A DNA stretch of 42,370 nucleotides from Anaerolinea sp. (GCA_020719725.1 DYPU01000015.1:1-42370); one strand, 5' to 3'. Counted from the first letter of the stretch, positions 21,705 through 31,245 are shown. The notes: generated from the letters alone by a model not told the origin. Translations and numbers: made by a program.

Positions 21705-23051
21705 TTATTTGGGCATTCCGGCTTGGACCCAACGGACAAAGACTTCTACAATCTCGGGTTTCAGCGCTTTATTGGGCGGCATAACGCCGATCAGTTCTTC
21801 TCCGCTGGCGGGGTCGGTGATGGGGATTTGTTGGATGACCTGAAGCAGGTAGGATGTTGGGTCGTTGCTGATGAGGTTGTGGCTGGCATTATCGCCGGTG
21901 GTCAATAGTTCTTCGTAGCTGGTCATTAGATAATTGTTGTTATCTTTACCAGGGCGATGACAGGAGATGCAGTAGCGTTTGACGATGGGTTCAATGTGGA
22001 CGCTGTAGCTGGGTACTTCGCCTTCGGCCAGGGGCGGGTAAAGCGGGGCAATGTAGGGCGCTTCAAAGCGGTCGTCCCAAGTGTAGCGCATAAATGTCAC
22101 AACATAGTCAATTTCGCTGCGGGTTAAGCCTTCAGGGTTGTAGGCTTTGCCAAATGGATTCATGCCCGAATCGGGGCGGCCATAGGCAATGATTTCGGCC
22201 ATCGAAGCGTCGTTAACGGTATAAAGCACATCTTTGCTGCTGATAATGCTGATTTTTTTGCCTTCAAGACCTTCCACGCCAGTGATTTCTTCCACTTTAC
22301 CGTCGTCACCGTGGCATTCGACACAATGCACCGAGTACAGGTCTTGCCCGGCGACGATTTGGTCGGCCAGGGTGGTGGGGATTTCAATGACTGCAACGGC
22401 AGCGGGTTGGTACAAGGCCAGGGTGGCGGCTGTAAAGCCAATCATCAGCGCCGCGGCGAGGGCGGTTGTCCACGCGATGGCGCGGACAGCGTTTTCTTTG
22501 AGGGTGTAGGCCATGCCAACGAAGGCGATGTAGGCCAAACTCGGTACGATCAGCCCGGCCACGGTTTGCAGGTTTCCAAGCAGGCCCGATCCGTCTGCGG
22601 CGACGGTTGGAACATCGGCGGTCATGGTGAGCAGTACCATGCCAAGCACCATGATGGTCATAATGGCGATAGGCATGGCGCGTTTGGCGTAGTAACGTTG
22701 GGGTGATTTGTCGATGAAGGGTAGGAGGGTCAATAGGCCAATGGCAATGCCAGGGATTAGAACAGTGGCAACCCATTCGATTTTGCCAAAGACGGGGATT
22801 TGTCCGTAGAGTGCCAGAAACTTGAACAGGAACAGGAAGTACCACTCTGGGCGGGGGACGTAGCTGGTGTCGCTGGGATCGGCTTTGGGGGAGTCGTGTA
22901 CGCCCACAAAGGTGGCTAACAGCACCAGGAAGATGAAAATTCCGAGCGCGACAATTGCATCTTTGAAGAGACTGTCGGGCCAAAAGCGTTCCCCATGTAA
23001 GAGTTCGCGCTCATATTTTGCGTTGATTTTCTTTTTAGTTTCGTCTGTCAT
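21705..23051 (-). CDS. cytochrome b C-terminal (subunit IV-like) domain fused to cytochrome c with two CxxCH motifs
   Basis: PRPEWYFLFLFKFLALYG; heme motifs CVECH and CISCH. Confidence 0.9.
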   Translation of the reverse strand: MTDETKKKINAKYERELLHGERFWPDSLFKDAIVALGIFIFLVLLATFVGVHDSPKADPSDTSYVPRPEWYFLFLFKFLALYGQIPVFGKIEWVATVLIPGIAIGLLTLLPFIDKSPQRYYAKRAMPIAIMTIMVLGMVLLTMTADVPTVAADGSGLLGNLQTVAGLIVPSLAYIAFVGMAYTLKENAVRAIAWTTALAAALMIGFTAATLALYQPAAVAVIEIPTTLADQIVAGQDLYSVHCVECHGDDGKVEEITGVEGLEGKKISIISSKDVLYTVNDASMAEIIAYGRPDSGMNPFGKAYNPEGLTRSEIDYVVTFMRYTWDDRFEAPYIAPLYPPLAEGEVPSYSVHIEPIVKRYCISCHRPGKDNNNYLMTSYEELLTTGDNASHNLISNDPTSYLLQVIQQIPITDPASGEELIGVMPPNKALKPEIVEVFVRWVQAGMPK

Positions 23052-23062
23052 GGCGGCGCTCC

Positions 23063-23734
23063 TTAGTCTTCCTTATCTGGGAAGTGCGATTCGCCGTGCC
23101 TGATGATGAGGTAGAGATGCACCCCAATCAGTGCAACCAGCAGGGCCGGAAGAATCCAAATGTGGGCGGCAAAGAAACGTTGCAGGGTGAGGGCGCTCAG
23201 GTCTGGCCCGCCGCGCAGCGATTTTAGGATAAATTCGCCCGCAAAAGGCACGCTGCCCGCGATTTGAGTGCCAACAGTGGTGGCCCAATAAGCCATCTGA
23301 TGCCAGGGTAGCAGGTAGCCAGTGAAGCCCATGCCAACGGTCAATAGGAGTAGGCCAATTCCAATTAACCAGGTCAGTTCGCGCGGGTATTTGTATGATG
23401 CGGTGAAAAATACCCGGAGCATGTGGATGAAAACCACAATGACCATGAGCGAGGCGCTCCAATGATGGATACCACGCACCAGCCAGCCAAATTGGACTTC
23501 GGTCATAATGTATTGAATCGAGTCGTAGGCGTGATCGGGGGAGGGGGTGTAGTAAACGGTGAGAAAGATGCCTGTGACAGCTTGCAAAATAAATAAAAAC
23601 AGGCTGGCCGACCCAAGGGTATTCCACCAATTGCCTTTAGGCTCCGGGCGGTCTAGCAGGTTTTTATACGCATCATTCAGCCCCAAGCGTTCATCCAGCC
23701 AGGAAAAAAGTTTTTGCCACAAAGTGCTGCGCAT
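23063..23734 (-). CDS. cytochrome b N-terminal (b6-like) subunit
   Basis: GIHHWSASLMVIVVFIHMLRVF, GFTGYLLPWHQMAYWATTVGT, FFAAHIWILPALLVALIGVHLY. Confidence 0.94.
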   Translation of the reverse strand: MRSTLWQKLFSWLDERLGLNDAYKNLLDRPEPKGNWWNTLGSASLFLFILQAVTGIFLTVYYTPSPDHAYDSIQYIMTEVQFGWLVRGIHHWSASLMVIVVFIHMLRVFFTASYKYPRELTWLIGIGLLLLTVGMGFTGYLLPWHQMAYWATTVGTQIAGSVPFAGEFILKSLRGGPDLSALTLQRFFAAHIWILPALLVALIGVHLYLIIRHGESHFPDKED

Positions 23735-23736
23735 GG

Positions 23737-24240
23737 TTAGCCTGCCTTTTGTTCGACGGGGATGATGGTGATATAGCCTTCAGCGTCTACTTCGTGGGTG
23801 AAATGGCCGAGTGGCTCCGGGGGAGGCCCGTCCAACACTTCGCCTTCTTTGCTAAATTTGGCATCGTGGCAGGGGCAAAGAAAGGCTCCGGCGGTCTCGT
23901 TCCAATTGACACGGCATGAAAGGTGAGTGCAACGGCTGGAAAGAACCAGGATGTCATTGGGGTCTTCGGATTTTCGCAAAATGAAGCCGCCGTAGCTGGC
24001 AGCGGTGCGTTCCCACCCGTTGACTTTGGTGATGGTAAATGAAAATGGATGTGGTGTACCAATCGGAATATCCTCCAGTTTACCAATTGGCATGGGTTTC
24101 CCGGCCTTATCTTCACGTAAGGCTGGTGAAATCATGTATGCAATGGAGGGGATACCCAAAACCCCTGCGATGAATCCCCCAATGGCACCCGTGGTGACTT
24201 TGATAAAGTCCCTCCGGCTGATGTGATTCGAACCTGACAT
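23737..24240 (-). CDS. Rieske iron-sulfur protein
   Basis: CTHLSCRVNWNETAGAFLCPCHDAKF; twin-arginine-like SRRDFIK; RBS AAAGGAGG before ATG 24240. Confidence 0.95.
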   Translation of the reverse strand: MSGSNHISRRDFIKVTTGAIGGFIAGVLGIPSIAYMISPALREDKAGKPMPIGKLEDIPIGTPHPFSFTITKVNGWERTAASYGGFILRKSEDPNDILVLSSRCTHLSCRVNWNETAGAFLCPCHDAKFSKEGEVLDGPPPEPLGHFTHEVDAEGYITIIPVEQKAG

Positions 24241-24270
24241 GCGCACCTCCTTTGGCTTTGGTTTAGTGAC

Positions 24271-24296
24271 GCACGGGTGATGAGAATCACTCGTGC
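24271..24296 (-). promoter_or_regulatory. dyad in the leader of the Rieske/cyt b operon
   Basis: GCACGGGTGAT-gaga-ATCACTCGTGC (one wobble). Confidence 0.45.
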
Positions 24297-24591
24297 CAGG
24301 ACGTTTTATAAATTAAAATCTGGAGCAGTTGCCTGTTTCCATGTTTAATTTTTGATAAGTTTTTCTTATAACAAAATCGATTAAAATCAGCCTAAATCTA
24401 ATAAGACTGCGTTGGATTATAAGGGTCAAACCTGTCATCTTTATAGGATGTCTGAAATGAAATATATAGGACGATTGTCACTTTCTATCAAATTTTAGAC
24501 GTGAAATAATAAGGGGTGCTTTTGGGGTGGGCTTAAGCGCTGGTTGGTTGAATTATTGTTCGCCAAATTTTGATTTTTTAAGGAGGAACAA

Positions 24592-24972
24592 ATGGGCATA
24601 ACGAGAAACGTCGGCCTGATGACCGCCCTGCGCTACAAGGGCCAGGGGCCAATGCTGACCTTTGTCCTGCACCGTCTCGGTGGAATGGGCATGGCAGTTT
24701 TCATTGCAATCCACATGTTGTCATCTTTTCTGGGAGGAAAAGGGGGGCAATTTGTCAATGCAATTTACGAGCATTGGTCTTTCCAGCTAGTTATTTTTTT
24801 CTTTGTCTTGTTCCATGCCATCAACGGCTTGCGAATCACCATCATCGATCTATTGCCAAAATTGCTCGAATATCAACGTGAGGCCATTTGGGTCGAGTGG
24901 TTGGTTTTTATCCCTGTTTATGGATTTGCTGTTTTTGTTATTGTTAGCACTGCATTGGGATCGGGAGGCTAG
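24592..24972 (+). CDS. sdhC: succinate dehydrogenase cytochrome b subunit
   Basis: membrane protein, MLTFVLHRLGGMGMAVFIAIHML; first gene of sdhCDAB. Confidence 0.85.
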   Translation: MGITRNVGLMTALRYKGQGPMLTFVLHRLGGMGMAVFIAIHMLSSFLGGKGGQFVNAIYEHWSFQLVIFFFVLFHAINGLRITIIDLLPKLLEYQREAIWVEWLVFIPVYGFAVFVIVSTALGSGG

Positions 24973-24980
24973 AGAAGAGT

Positions 24981-25406
24981 ATGAAATCGAGAAACTTGCC
25001 CCTCAATAAACGCGGCTTCAACTTTGAAATGATCATGTGGATTTTCACCCGCCTTTCTGCCCTGGCGATGTATACGCTCTTGCTGATTGGGTTTATTGGC
25101 GCATTACTGATGGGTGCGCGCGAACAAATGAACTTTGCCGACGTCATGCGCTGGGCCTTTATGCCCAATCCCAGCCATGTGATCAACACTAACATTCCAG
25201 ACATCGCACCCTGGACGGCACTTTTCTGGCAATTGGTTGCCAGCGCCCTCTTGTTGGTTGCCACTGCGCACGGCGTTCACGGGCTGGTCGTCATTGCCGA
25301 CGATTACATCGTGACGTCCAATGGACGAAAAATTGTCCGCCTGATCAGTATGCTAATGATGGCCTCCACCAGTTTGATAGGCCTATACATTCTTTGGACA
25401 TTTTAG
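24981..25406 (+). CDS. sdhD: succinate dehydrogenase membrane anchor subunit
   Basis: three hydrophobic segments, position between sdhC and sdhA. Confidence 0.82.
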   Translation: MKSRNLPLNKRGFNFEMIMWIFTRLSALAMYTLLLIGFIGALLMGAREQMNFADVMRWAFMPNPSHVINTNIPDIAPWTALFWQLVASALLLVATAHGVHGLVVIADDYIVTSNGRKIVRLISMLMMASTSLIGLYILWTF

Positions 25407-25417
25407 GAGGCCCTACC

Positions 25418-27208
25418 ATGACAAACCAGCACCAATTCGAAGTGATTGTCGTTGGCGCGGGCGGCGCCGGGCTGATGGCCGGGCTGTACGCATCCAAAAC
25501 TGCTAAAACCGCCGTTATAAGTAAGCTTTATCCCACCCGCTCACACACTGGCGCGGCCCAGGGTGGCATCAGCGCCGCTTTTGGCAACAGCGAGGAAGAT
25601 CGCGCCGAATGGCACACCTACGATACCGTCAAAGGCTCCGATTATCTTGGCGACCAGGACGCGATTGAGTTCATGTGTAACGAAGCCCCCCAGGCAGTGC
25701 TCGAACTGGAGCATTACGGCCTGCCCTTCGACCGCACTCCCGAAGGACGCATCTCGCAGCGCCCGTTTGGCGGCCACACCAACAACGCCACCGGCAAACC
25801 TGTCCGGCGCGCCTGCCATGCCGCCGACCGCACCGGCCACATGATTTTGCAAACCCTCTACCAACAATGCTTGAAGAACAACATCAATTTTTTCGATGAA
25901 TTTCAAGTCATCGATTTGCTGATGGTGGACGGCAAGGCTGCCGGAGTTGTGGCGGTGGAACTTGCCACCGGCGAACTGCACACCTTCCACGCCAAAAGCG
26001 TTATCTTCGCTACCGGCGGACATGGCCGCGTTTGGGAGATCACATCCAACGCTTATGCCTACTCTGGTGACGGCGCCGCAGTGGCCTATCGTCGCGGCAT
26101 CCCACTCGAAGATATGGAATTCTTCCAATTTCACCCGACCGGCATCTATAAGCTCGGTATTCTCATCACCGAAGCGGTGCGCGGCGAAGGCGGTATCCTG
26201 CTCAATGGCAAGGGCGAGCGCTTTATGACCAAATACGCCCCCAACGTCAAAGACCTGGCCTCGCGTGATGTCGTCAGCCGCGCCATTTACCTTGAAATCC
26301 GCGATGGTAACGGCGTTAACGGTAGCAACTATGTTTATCTAGACGTGCGCCCCGAAACGGTTAATAAATACGCTGTTTTGGATGGTCGCACCAACCCCGA
26401 TGGCTCTCCCGTCAACGTTACGGGTGAACAGATCCTAAAAAAACTACCCGATATTATCGACTTCAACCGGGTTTACCTGGGCGTAGACCCCATCACCCAG
26501 CCTATGCCGATTCAGCCCACGGCCCACTACACCATGGGCGGTATCCCGACCAATAAATTTGGTGAAGTGCTGAGCGAAAACGGCACACCCTACCCCGGCT
26601 TGTATGCTGCGGGTGAAGTAGCCTGCGTCTCCATTCACGGCGCGAACCGCTTGGGAACCAATTCTTTGCTCGACCTGGTCGTTTTTGGCAAATATGCCGG
26701 CCTGCGCGCCGCCGAATACGCCAACAGTGCCGAATATACCCCCTTGCCCAAAGACCCCACCCTCAACACCGCCCAGCAATTCGATCTGCTGCGCAATGGT
26801 GATGGCAAAGAAAACCTGACCGATATTTCCAAAGAAATGAAAAAAATCATGTTTGACGATGTGGGCGTTTTCCGCACCGAGGCCGGAATGCAGCGCGCTC
26901 TCGATAAACTAGCCGAACTGCGTGAACGCTATAAACACGTCCGCGTACAGGATACGGGCAAGGTTTTTAATACCGACCTGCTAAACGCATGGGAACTGGG
27001 CAACCTGCTCGAACTGGCCGAAGTTGTCACCCTTTCAGCGCTAAACCGCAAGGAAAGCCGCGGCGGCCACGCCCGTGAAGATTTCCCCAAACGCGATGAC
27101 CAGAACTGGCTTAAACATACCCTGGTCTGGAAGCGCAATGGAAAATTGGAAATTGGCTACAAGCCGGTTGTCATCACCAAATACCAGCCCAAGGAACGGG
27201 TTTATTAA
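25418..27208 (+). CDS. sdhA: succinate dehydrogenase flavoprotein subunit
   Basis: VVGAGGAGLMAGLYASK, PTRSHTGAAQGGISAAFGN, HPTGIY, IHGANRLGTNSLLDLVVFG. Confidence 0.97.
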   Translation: MTNQHQFEVIVVGAGGAGLMAGLYASKTAKTAVISKLYPTRSHTGAAQGGISAAFGNSEEDRAEWHTYDTVKGSDYLGDQDAIEFMCNEAPQAVLELEHYGLPFDRTPEGRISQRPFGGHTNNATGKPVRRACHAADRTGHMILQTLYQQCLKNNINFFDEFQVIDLLMVDGKAAGVVAVELATGELHTFHAKSVIFATGGHGRVWEITSNAYAYSGDGAAVAYRRGIPLEDMEFFQFHPTGIYKLGILITEAVRGEGGILLNGKGERFMTKYAPNVKDLASRDVVSRAIYLEIRDGNGVNGSNYVYLDVRPETVNKYAVLDGRTNPDGSPVNVTGEQILKKLPDIIDFNRVYLGVDPITQPMPIQPTAHYTMGGIPTNKFGEVLSENGTPYPGLYAAGEVACVSIHGANRLGTNSLLDLVVFGKYAGLRAAEYANSAEYTPLPKDPTLNTAQQFDLLRNGDGKENLTDISKEMKKIMFDDVGVFRTEAGMQRALDKLAELRERYKHVRVQDTGKVFNTDLLNAWELGNLLELAEVVTLSALNRKESRGGHAREDFPKRDDQNWLKHTLVWKRNGKLEIGYKPVVITKYQPKERVY

Positions 27209-27214
27209 AAAGTC

Positions 27215-27247
27215 AATCCATGCCGGTTTCTAAAACCGGCATGGATT
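27215..27247 (+). promoter_or_regulatory. perfect 15-bp hairpin in the sdhA-sdhB intergenic gap
   Basis: AATCCATGCCGGTTT-cta-AAACCGGCATGGATT, immediately before the sdhB ribosome-binding region. Confidence 0.7.
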
Positions 27248-27260
27248 TGGGAGAGCCGTT

Positions 27261-27968
27261 ATGAATGTTACCCTGAAAGTTTTCCGCTACAATCCAGATG
27301 TGGACAAAAAATGGCACTACGACACTTTCAACATTGAAGCCCAACCCACTGATCGGGTGCTTGACCTGCTCGAATACGTAAAAGGCTACCTTGACGGAAC
27401 CCTCACCTTTCGCCGCTCTTGTGCGCATGGCGTTTGCGGCTCGGATGCCATGCGTATTAATGGCAAAAATAGCCTGGCCTGCAAAACCCTTGTCCGCGAC
27501 CTGGGCGAAAAAATTACAGTAGACCCCATTCTGGGCTTACCCGTCAAAAAAGACCTGATTGTCGACATGGAACCATTTTTCGACAATTACAAAAAGGTTT
27601 TGCCCTGGTTTATCAACGACAGCCCCCTGCCAGCCGATGGCAAGGAACGCCTGCAAAGCCCTGAACAGCGTGAGCGTTTTGACGACAGCACCAAGTGCAT
27701 CTTGTGCGCTTGCTGTACCACCTCGTGCCCGTCCTTCTGGGCCAGTGATGACTACCTCGGCCCAGCGGCCCTGGTTGCCGCCCACCGTTTTATATTCGAC
27801 AGCCGCGACGAAGCCGCCGCCGAACGCATTGAAATTATCGCCGAAACACACGGCCTGGCGCGCTGCCACACCGCCTTCAACTGTACCATGGCCTGCCCAC
27901 GCGATATTCAGGTTACAAAAGCCATCGGCGAGCTAAAAATGCTCACCATTACCGGCAAGCTGGAATAA
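27261..27968 (+). CDS. sdhB: succinate dehydrogenase iron-sulfur subunit
   Basis: RRSCAHGVCGSDAMRINGKNSLAC, CILCACCTTSCPSFW, CHTAFNCTMACPRDI. Confidence 0.97.
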   Translation: MNVTLKVFRYNPDVDKKWHYDTFNIEAQPTDRVLDLLEYVKGYLDGTLTFRRSCAHGVCGSDAMRINGKNSLACKTLVRDLGEKITVDPILGLPVKKDLIVDMEPFFDNYKKVLPWFINDSPLPADGKERLQSPEQRERFDDSTKCILCACCTTSCPSFWASDDYLGPAALVAAHRFIFDSRDEAAAERIEIIAETHGLARCHTAFNCTMACPRDIQVTKAIGELKMLTITGKLE

Positions 27969-27981
27969 GCTCACTTCACCC

Positions 27982-28020
27982 AAAGAAACAGGCCGCGCTT
28001 CGAGCGCGGTTTGTTTCTTT
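27982..28020 (+). terminator. terminator of sdhCDAB
   Basis: AAAGAAACAGGCCGCGCT-tcg-AGCGCGGTTTGTTTCTTT. Confidence 0.85.
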
Positions 28021-28099
28021 AAAACATAAATCAACCACAAAATTCACAGCACTCTAGCGTATAATTTAATTGTTCGTCAATCCAGAAAAGAGGTGAGCA

Positions 28100-30442
28100 A
28101 TGACTTTTGAACTCGTGCGACTCTCCCAACGTGACCCAAAATGGAAAGACAAAAAACTTGGCAACAGCAGCCTTACATTGGGTTATTTTGGTTGCGCCGT
28201 CAGCAGCGTAGCCATGCTGCTAAGCGGTCACGGCTACCCCGAAACCCCCGAAACGCTCAACGAAAAACTCAAAAAATCGGGCGGCTTTATGGACGCTGCC
28301 ATCGTTTGGGCCGCCGTCGGCAACCTCTACCCAAAAGCAAAGTTCAAAAACCTGGTCATCTGCCGTGATAGTGACGCCCCCATCGATGCCATCTCGGCCT
28401 CCATCGAAAAAGGCCAACCCGTCATCCTGGAAGTGGACTACTCTCCCCAAAAAGGCATCCAAACCCACTGGGTTGTAGCCTACAAAAAAGTTGGCAAAGA
28501 TTTCTACATCCTCGATCCCTACCCCCAACCCACCGAAAACGGCAAAGATGTCTCACTCATGCAGCGCTACTCGCACGGCAAAGACTTCAAACGCTCCATT
28601 ACCGCCGTTGTCTGGTACGAAGTCCAGCCCTCCAACTACATCGCCCCACCGGCCCCACCCATCGAAGAAACCGGCCTAACCCTACAAGTCGTTGGCGGGT
28701 TAGCCTCTCCAGGGTTACGCCTGCGCTCCCTGCCCAGCACCGCCTCGGATACCCTCAGCTTCGAGGGTTCTGGTGCGCGCCTGCGCGTCATCGAACCCGA
28801 AAGCATCGCCCGGCCCAAAATAGGCATTTTTGACCAATGGATTCGAGTGCGCGATGCAGAAGGCAACGAGGGCTATGTCGCCGCCTGGTACGTGGAACTG
28901 ACTGAACAGGCCGACCCAACCCCCGAACCGATTCCACCTACTGACCCTACTCCCCCGCAGCCTGTTCCGGTTGGCCCAATCGCCCGTACCCGTCCCTCTG
29001 TTGGCGACGGGCTGGAAAGCACACCGTTACCCGCACCCAATGCCGAAAAACGGAACGCCAAACCCAACCAAAGCGCCACCCATCGCCTGGCCGCCGATAT
29101 TTGGAATCGTTATGGCGGGCTGCTTGGCCCGCTGGCAAAAACCCTCGGCATCGAACCCGGCGTAGCAGTCGCCACCCTGGCCGTAGAATCTGGTGGACAA
29201 GCTTTTGGACCAGATGGCAAAATGATTATCCGCTTCGAGAATCATGTCTTTTACAGTCAATGGGGCAAAAATAACGCTGCCAAATTTGCCCAACATTTTG
29301 TTTACAACAATGCTCAAACCTGGACCGGCCATAAATGGCGGCCCACCCCCGGCGAAGCCTGGCGGCCCACCAACTTAGCCGAATTTCACGGCAGCCAGAC
29401 CCGTGAGTGGGATGTGCTCAATTTTGCCTGTACACTGGCTGATAGTGCGGCCAAAATGTCAATCAGCATGGGCGCGCCACAAATTATGGGATTCAACTAT
29501 GACATGATTGGGTTTGCCAGCGTTCAGGATATGTTCAATGCTTTCAGCGCCGGTGAACGTGATCAGATTATAGGTTTCTTCGACTTTGTCAAAAATGTTT
29601 CACCAAACGCCGTCAAAGCCTTGCAAACCCGCGATTTCAAGACTTTTGCCACTTACTATAATGGCAGCGGTCAGGCGGTTATGTACGGCAACCTGATTAA
29701 AGCCTCCTACGACGCTTTTAAAGACCTGCAACAGGTTAGTCAGCCCCTACCAGAGCCGGAACCCCAACCAGAGCCAGTGCCGCCCACGCCGCAGCCTCAG
29801 CCCCAACCAGAACCAGTGGTGCCCCCCACACCGCAGCCTCAACCAGAACCTATGCCCCCCACGCCGCAACCAGAGCCGCCTGCGCCTAAGCCAGACAAAG
29901 AAAAAATCTATGTTCTGGTTTCCAAATCGGTTGGCAGCAGCGGGTTGCGAATGCGTAAACAGGCCAGTCAGGCCTCCACGCTGGTGGCGGTTCAGCCAGC
30001 GGGAACTCGTCTGCGCATTTTGGATGATCCCGGCATTGCCAAGCCAAAAATTGGCAAGCAAAATGCCTGGCTATGGGTGCGCGACCGGCAAGATCGGGAT
30101 GGCTATGTCGCGGCTTGGTTTGTGGAATTGGACAAAGAGAAATCCGAGTTAAAGGAAAGTGATTCGGTCTCTTTTGATATTTCTGATTTCACCGAAGTTG
30201 CGCCCGAAGTGCTGGAGGTGCATGTTTCGGGTCTGGCGCGTAATTATGGCGGTTTGCGCTTGCGCCAAACACCCGGTGAAACAGGTATCACCATCAAGAA
30301 ATTGGCTGTAAATACGCCTTTGACCGTGCTTGATGATCTTGAAACTGCGATAGCCCGGATTGGAAAATTTAATATGTGGCTTAAAGTCCGCGAACCGCTG
30401 GGCAGCGAAGGTTTTGTGGCTGCCTGGTTTGTGGAAAAGTAG
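28100..30442 (+). CDS. multidomain lysin: C39-like peptidase, SH3, N-acetylmuramidase (DUF3380-like), Pro-rich linker, two SH3
   Basis: GCAVSSVAMLL...THWVVAYKKVGKDFYILDPYP; ESGGQAFGPDGKMIIRFENHVFY...SMGAPQIMGFNY; three repeats ending (E/D)G(Y/F)VAAW(Y/F)VE. Confidence 0.82.
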   Translation: MTFELVRLSQRDPKWKDKKLGNSSLTLGYFGCAVSSVAMLLSGHGYPETPETLNEKLKKSGGFMDAAIVWAAVGNLYPKAKFKNLVICRDSDAPIDAISASIEKGQPVILEVDYSPQKGIQTHWVVAYKKVGKDFYILDPYPQPTENGKDVSLMQRYSHGKDFKRSITAVVWYEVQPSNYIAPPAPPIEETGLTLQVVGGLASPGLRLRSLPSTASDTLSFEGSGARLRVIEPESIARPKIGIFDQWIRVRDAEGNEGYVAAWYVELTEQADPTPEPIPPTDPTPPQPVPVGPIARTRPSVGDGLESTPLPAPNAEKRNAKPNQSATHRLAADIWNRYGGLLGPLAKTLGIEPGVAVATLAVESGGQAFGPDGKMIIRFENHVFYSQWGKNNAAKFAQHFVYNNAQTWTGHKWRPTPGEAWRPTNLAEFHGSQTREWDVLNFACTLADSAAKMSISMGAPQIMGFNYDMIGFASVQDMFNAFSAGERDQIIGFFDFVKNVSPNAVKALQTRDFKTFATYYNGSGQAVMYGNLIKASYDAFKDLQQVSQPLPEPEPQPEPVPPTPQPQPQPEPVVPPTPQPQPEPMPPTPQPEPPAPKPDKEKIYVLVSKSVGSSGLRMRKQASQASTLVAVQPAGTRLRILDDPGIAKPKIGKQNAWLWVRDRQDRDGYVAAWFVELDKEKSELKESDSVSFDISDFTEVAPEVLEVHVSGLARNYGGLRLRQTPGETGITIKKLAVNTPLTVLDDLETAIARIGKFNMWLKVREPLGSEGFVAAWFVEK
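29746..29899 (+). repeat. degenerate Pro/Gln/Glu-rich linker repeat
   Basis: PEPEPQPEPVPPTPQPQPQPEPVVPPTPQPQPEPMPPTPQPEPPAPKP. Confidence 0.85.
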
Positions 30443-30453
30443 GCTGAGTAAAA

Positions 30454-30503
30454 GAATAAACAAGCATCCCGCTGACGCGCGTCAGCGGGATGCTTGTTTA
30501 TTC
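30454..30503. terminator. bidirectional terminator, perfect 25-bp inverted repeat overlapping the ABC ATPase stop codon
   Basis: GAATAAACAAGCATCCCGCTGACGC/GCGTCAGCGGGATGCTTGTTTATTC. Confidence 0.9.
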
Positions 30504-31244
30504 AATGGCCGCTTTTAATTGGCGGGCCAGCCGCCCAAAAGGCTCGGTATAGCGCATGTCGTCGTCACGCGGACGGGGTAAATCTACCGGTAAATCTAAT
30601 TTGATTTTACCGGGTCGGGCTGAAAGTACCAGTACCCGATCGGCCAGGAAAAGAGCTTCGCTGATGGAATGAGTCACCATCAGTACGGTGGTTTGGCGAG
30701 CCAGCCAAAGGCGTGAAAGCTCCATCCACATCCGTTCGCGCGTCAGGGCGTCGAGTGATCCGAAGGGTTCATCGAGCAGGAGCAGGTCTGGGTCGTGAAT
30801 CAAGGCTCGCGCCAGGGCAACGCGTTGCAACATCCCACCCGAAAGGTCACGCGGCAGTGAATTTTCAAAACCTTGCAGTCCCACCAGTTCGGCCATTTCT
30901 TGCGCTTTGGCGTGAGCCGCTGCCGGGTTCAGGTTTTGCAGTTCCAGTGGGAGCAGGATGTTTTCGAGCACGCTGCGCCAGGGCATGAGGGTGGCTTGTT
31001 GAAAGACAAAGCCAATGCGGGGCGGCGAATCGAGGCCGTTAAAATCCAATGTGCCGCTGCTGGGGCGGAGTAGCCCGGCCAGCGCGCGCAGCAGCGTCGA
31101 TTTGCCGCTACCAGAGGGGCCAAGCACGCACACAAATTCGCGCGGTAAGACTGAGAAGGAGACTGCGCCGAGGGCATGCAGGCCGCCGTTGCCATCTGAG
31201 AAGGTGACGCTCAGGTCGCGCGTGGTCAGGAGCGGGGCTGTCAT
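30498..31244 (-). CDS. ABC transporter ATP-binding protein (SsuB/NrtD type) of the riboflavin-type system
   Basis: GPSGSGKSTLLRALAGL, LSGGMLQRVALARAL, LLLDEPFGSLDALTRE. Confidence 0.92.
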   Translation of the reverse strand: MTAPLLTTRDLSVTFSDGNGGLHALGAVSFSVLPREFVCVLGPSGSGKSTLLRALAGLLRPSSGTLDFNGLDSPPRIGFVFQQATLMPWRSVLENILLPLELQNLNPAAAHAKAQEMAELVGLQGFENSLPRDLSGGMLQRVALARALIHDPDLLLLDEPFGSLDALTRERMWMELSRLWLARQTTVLMVTHSISEALFLADRVLVLSARPGKIKLDLPVDLPRPRDDDMRYTEPFGRLARQLKAAIE

Positions 31245-31245
31245 A

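Noticed and set aside
22384-22983. 199 aa alternate-frame ORF on the same strand as the cyt b/c fusion
   Set aside because: Out-of-frame translation of the authentic gene, Arg/His/Pro-rich with no family features.
25541-26134. 197 aa antisense ORF within sdhA (and similar antisense ORFs in radA, sdhB, der and the lysin gene)
   Set aside because: Low-complexity shadow translations of strongly supported genes; no recognisable family.
29746-29899. Short repeated DNA units resembling an array
   Set aside because: Explained as the Pro/Gln/Glu-coding linker of the lysin; not CRISPR (in frame, no unique spacers).
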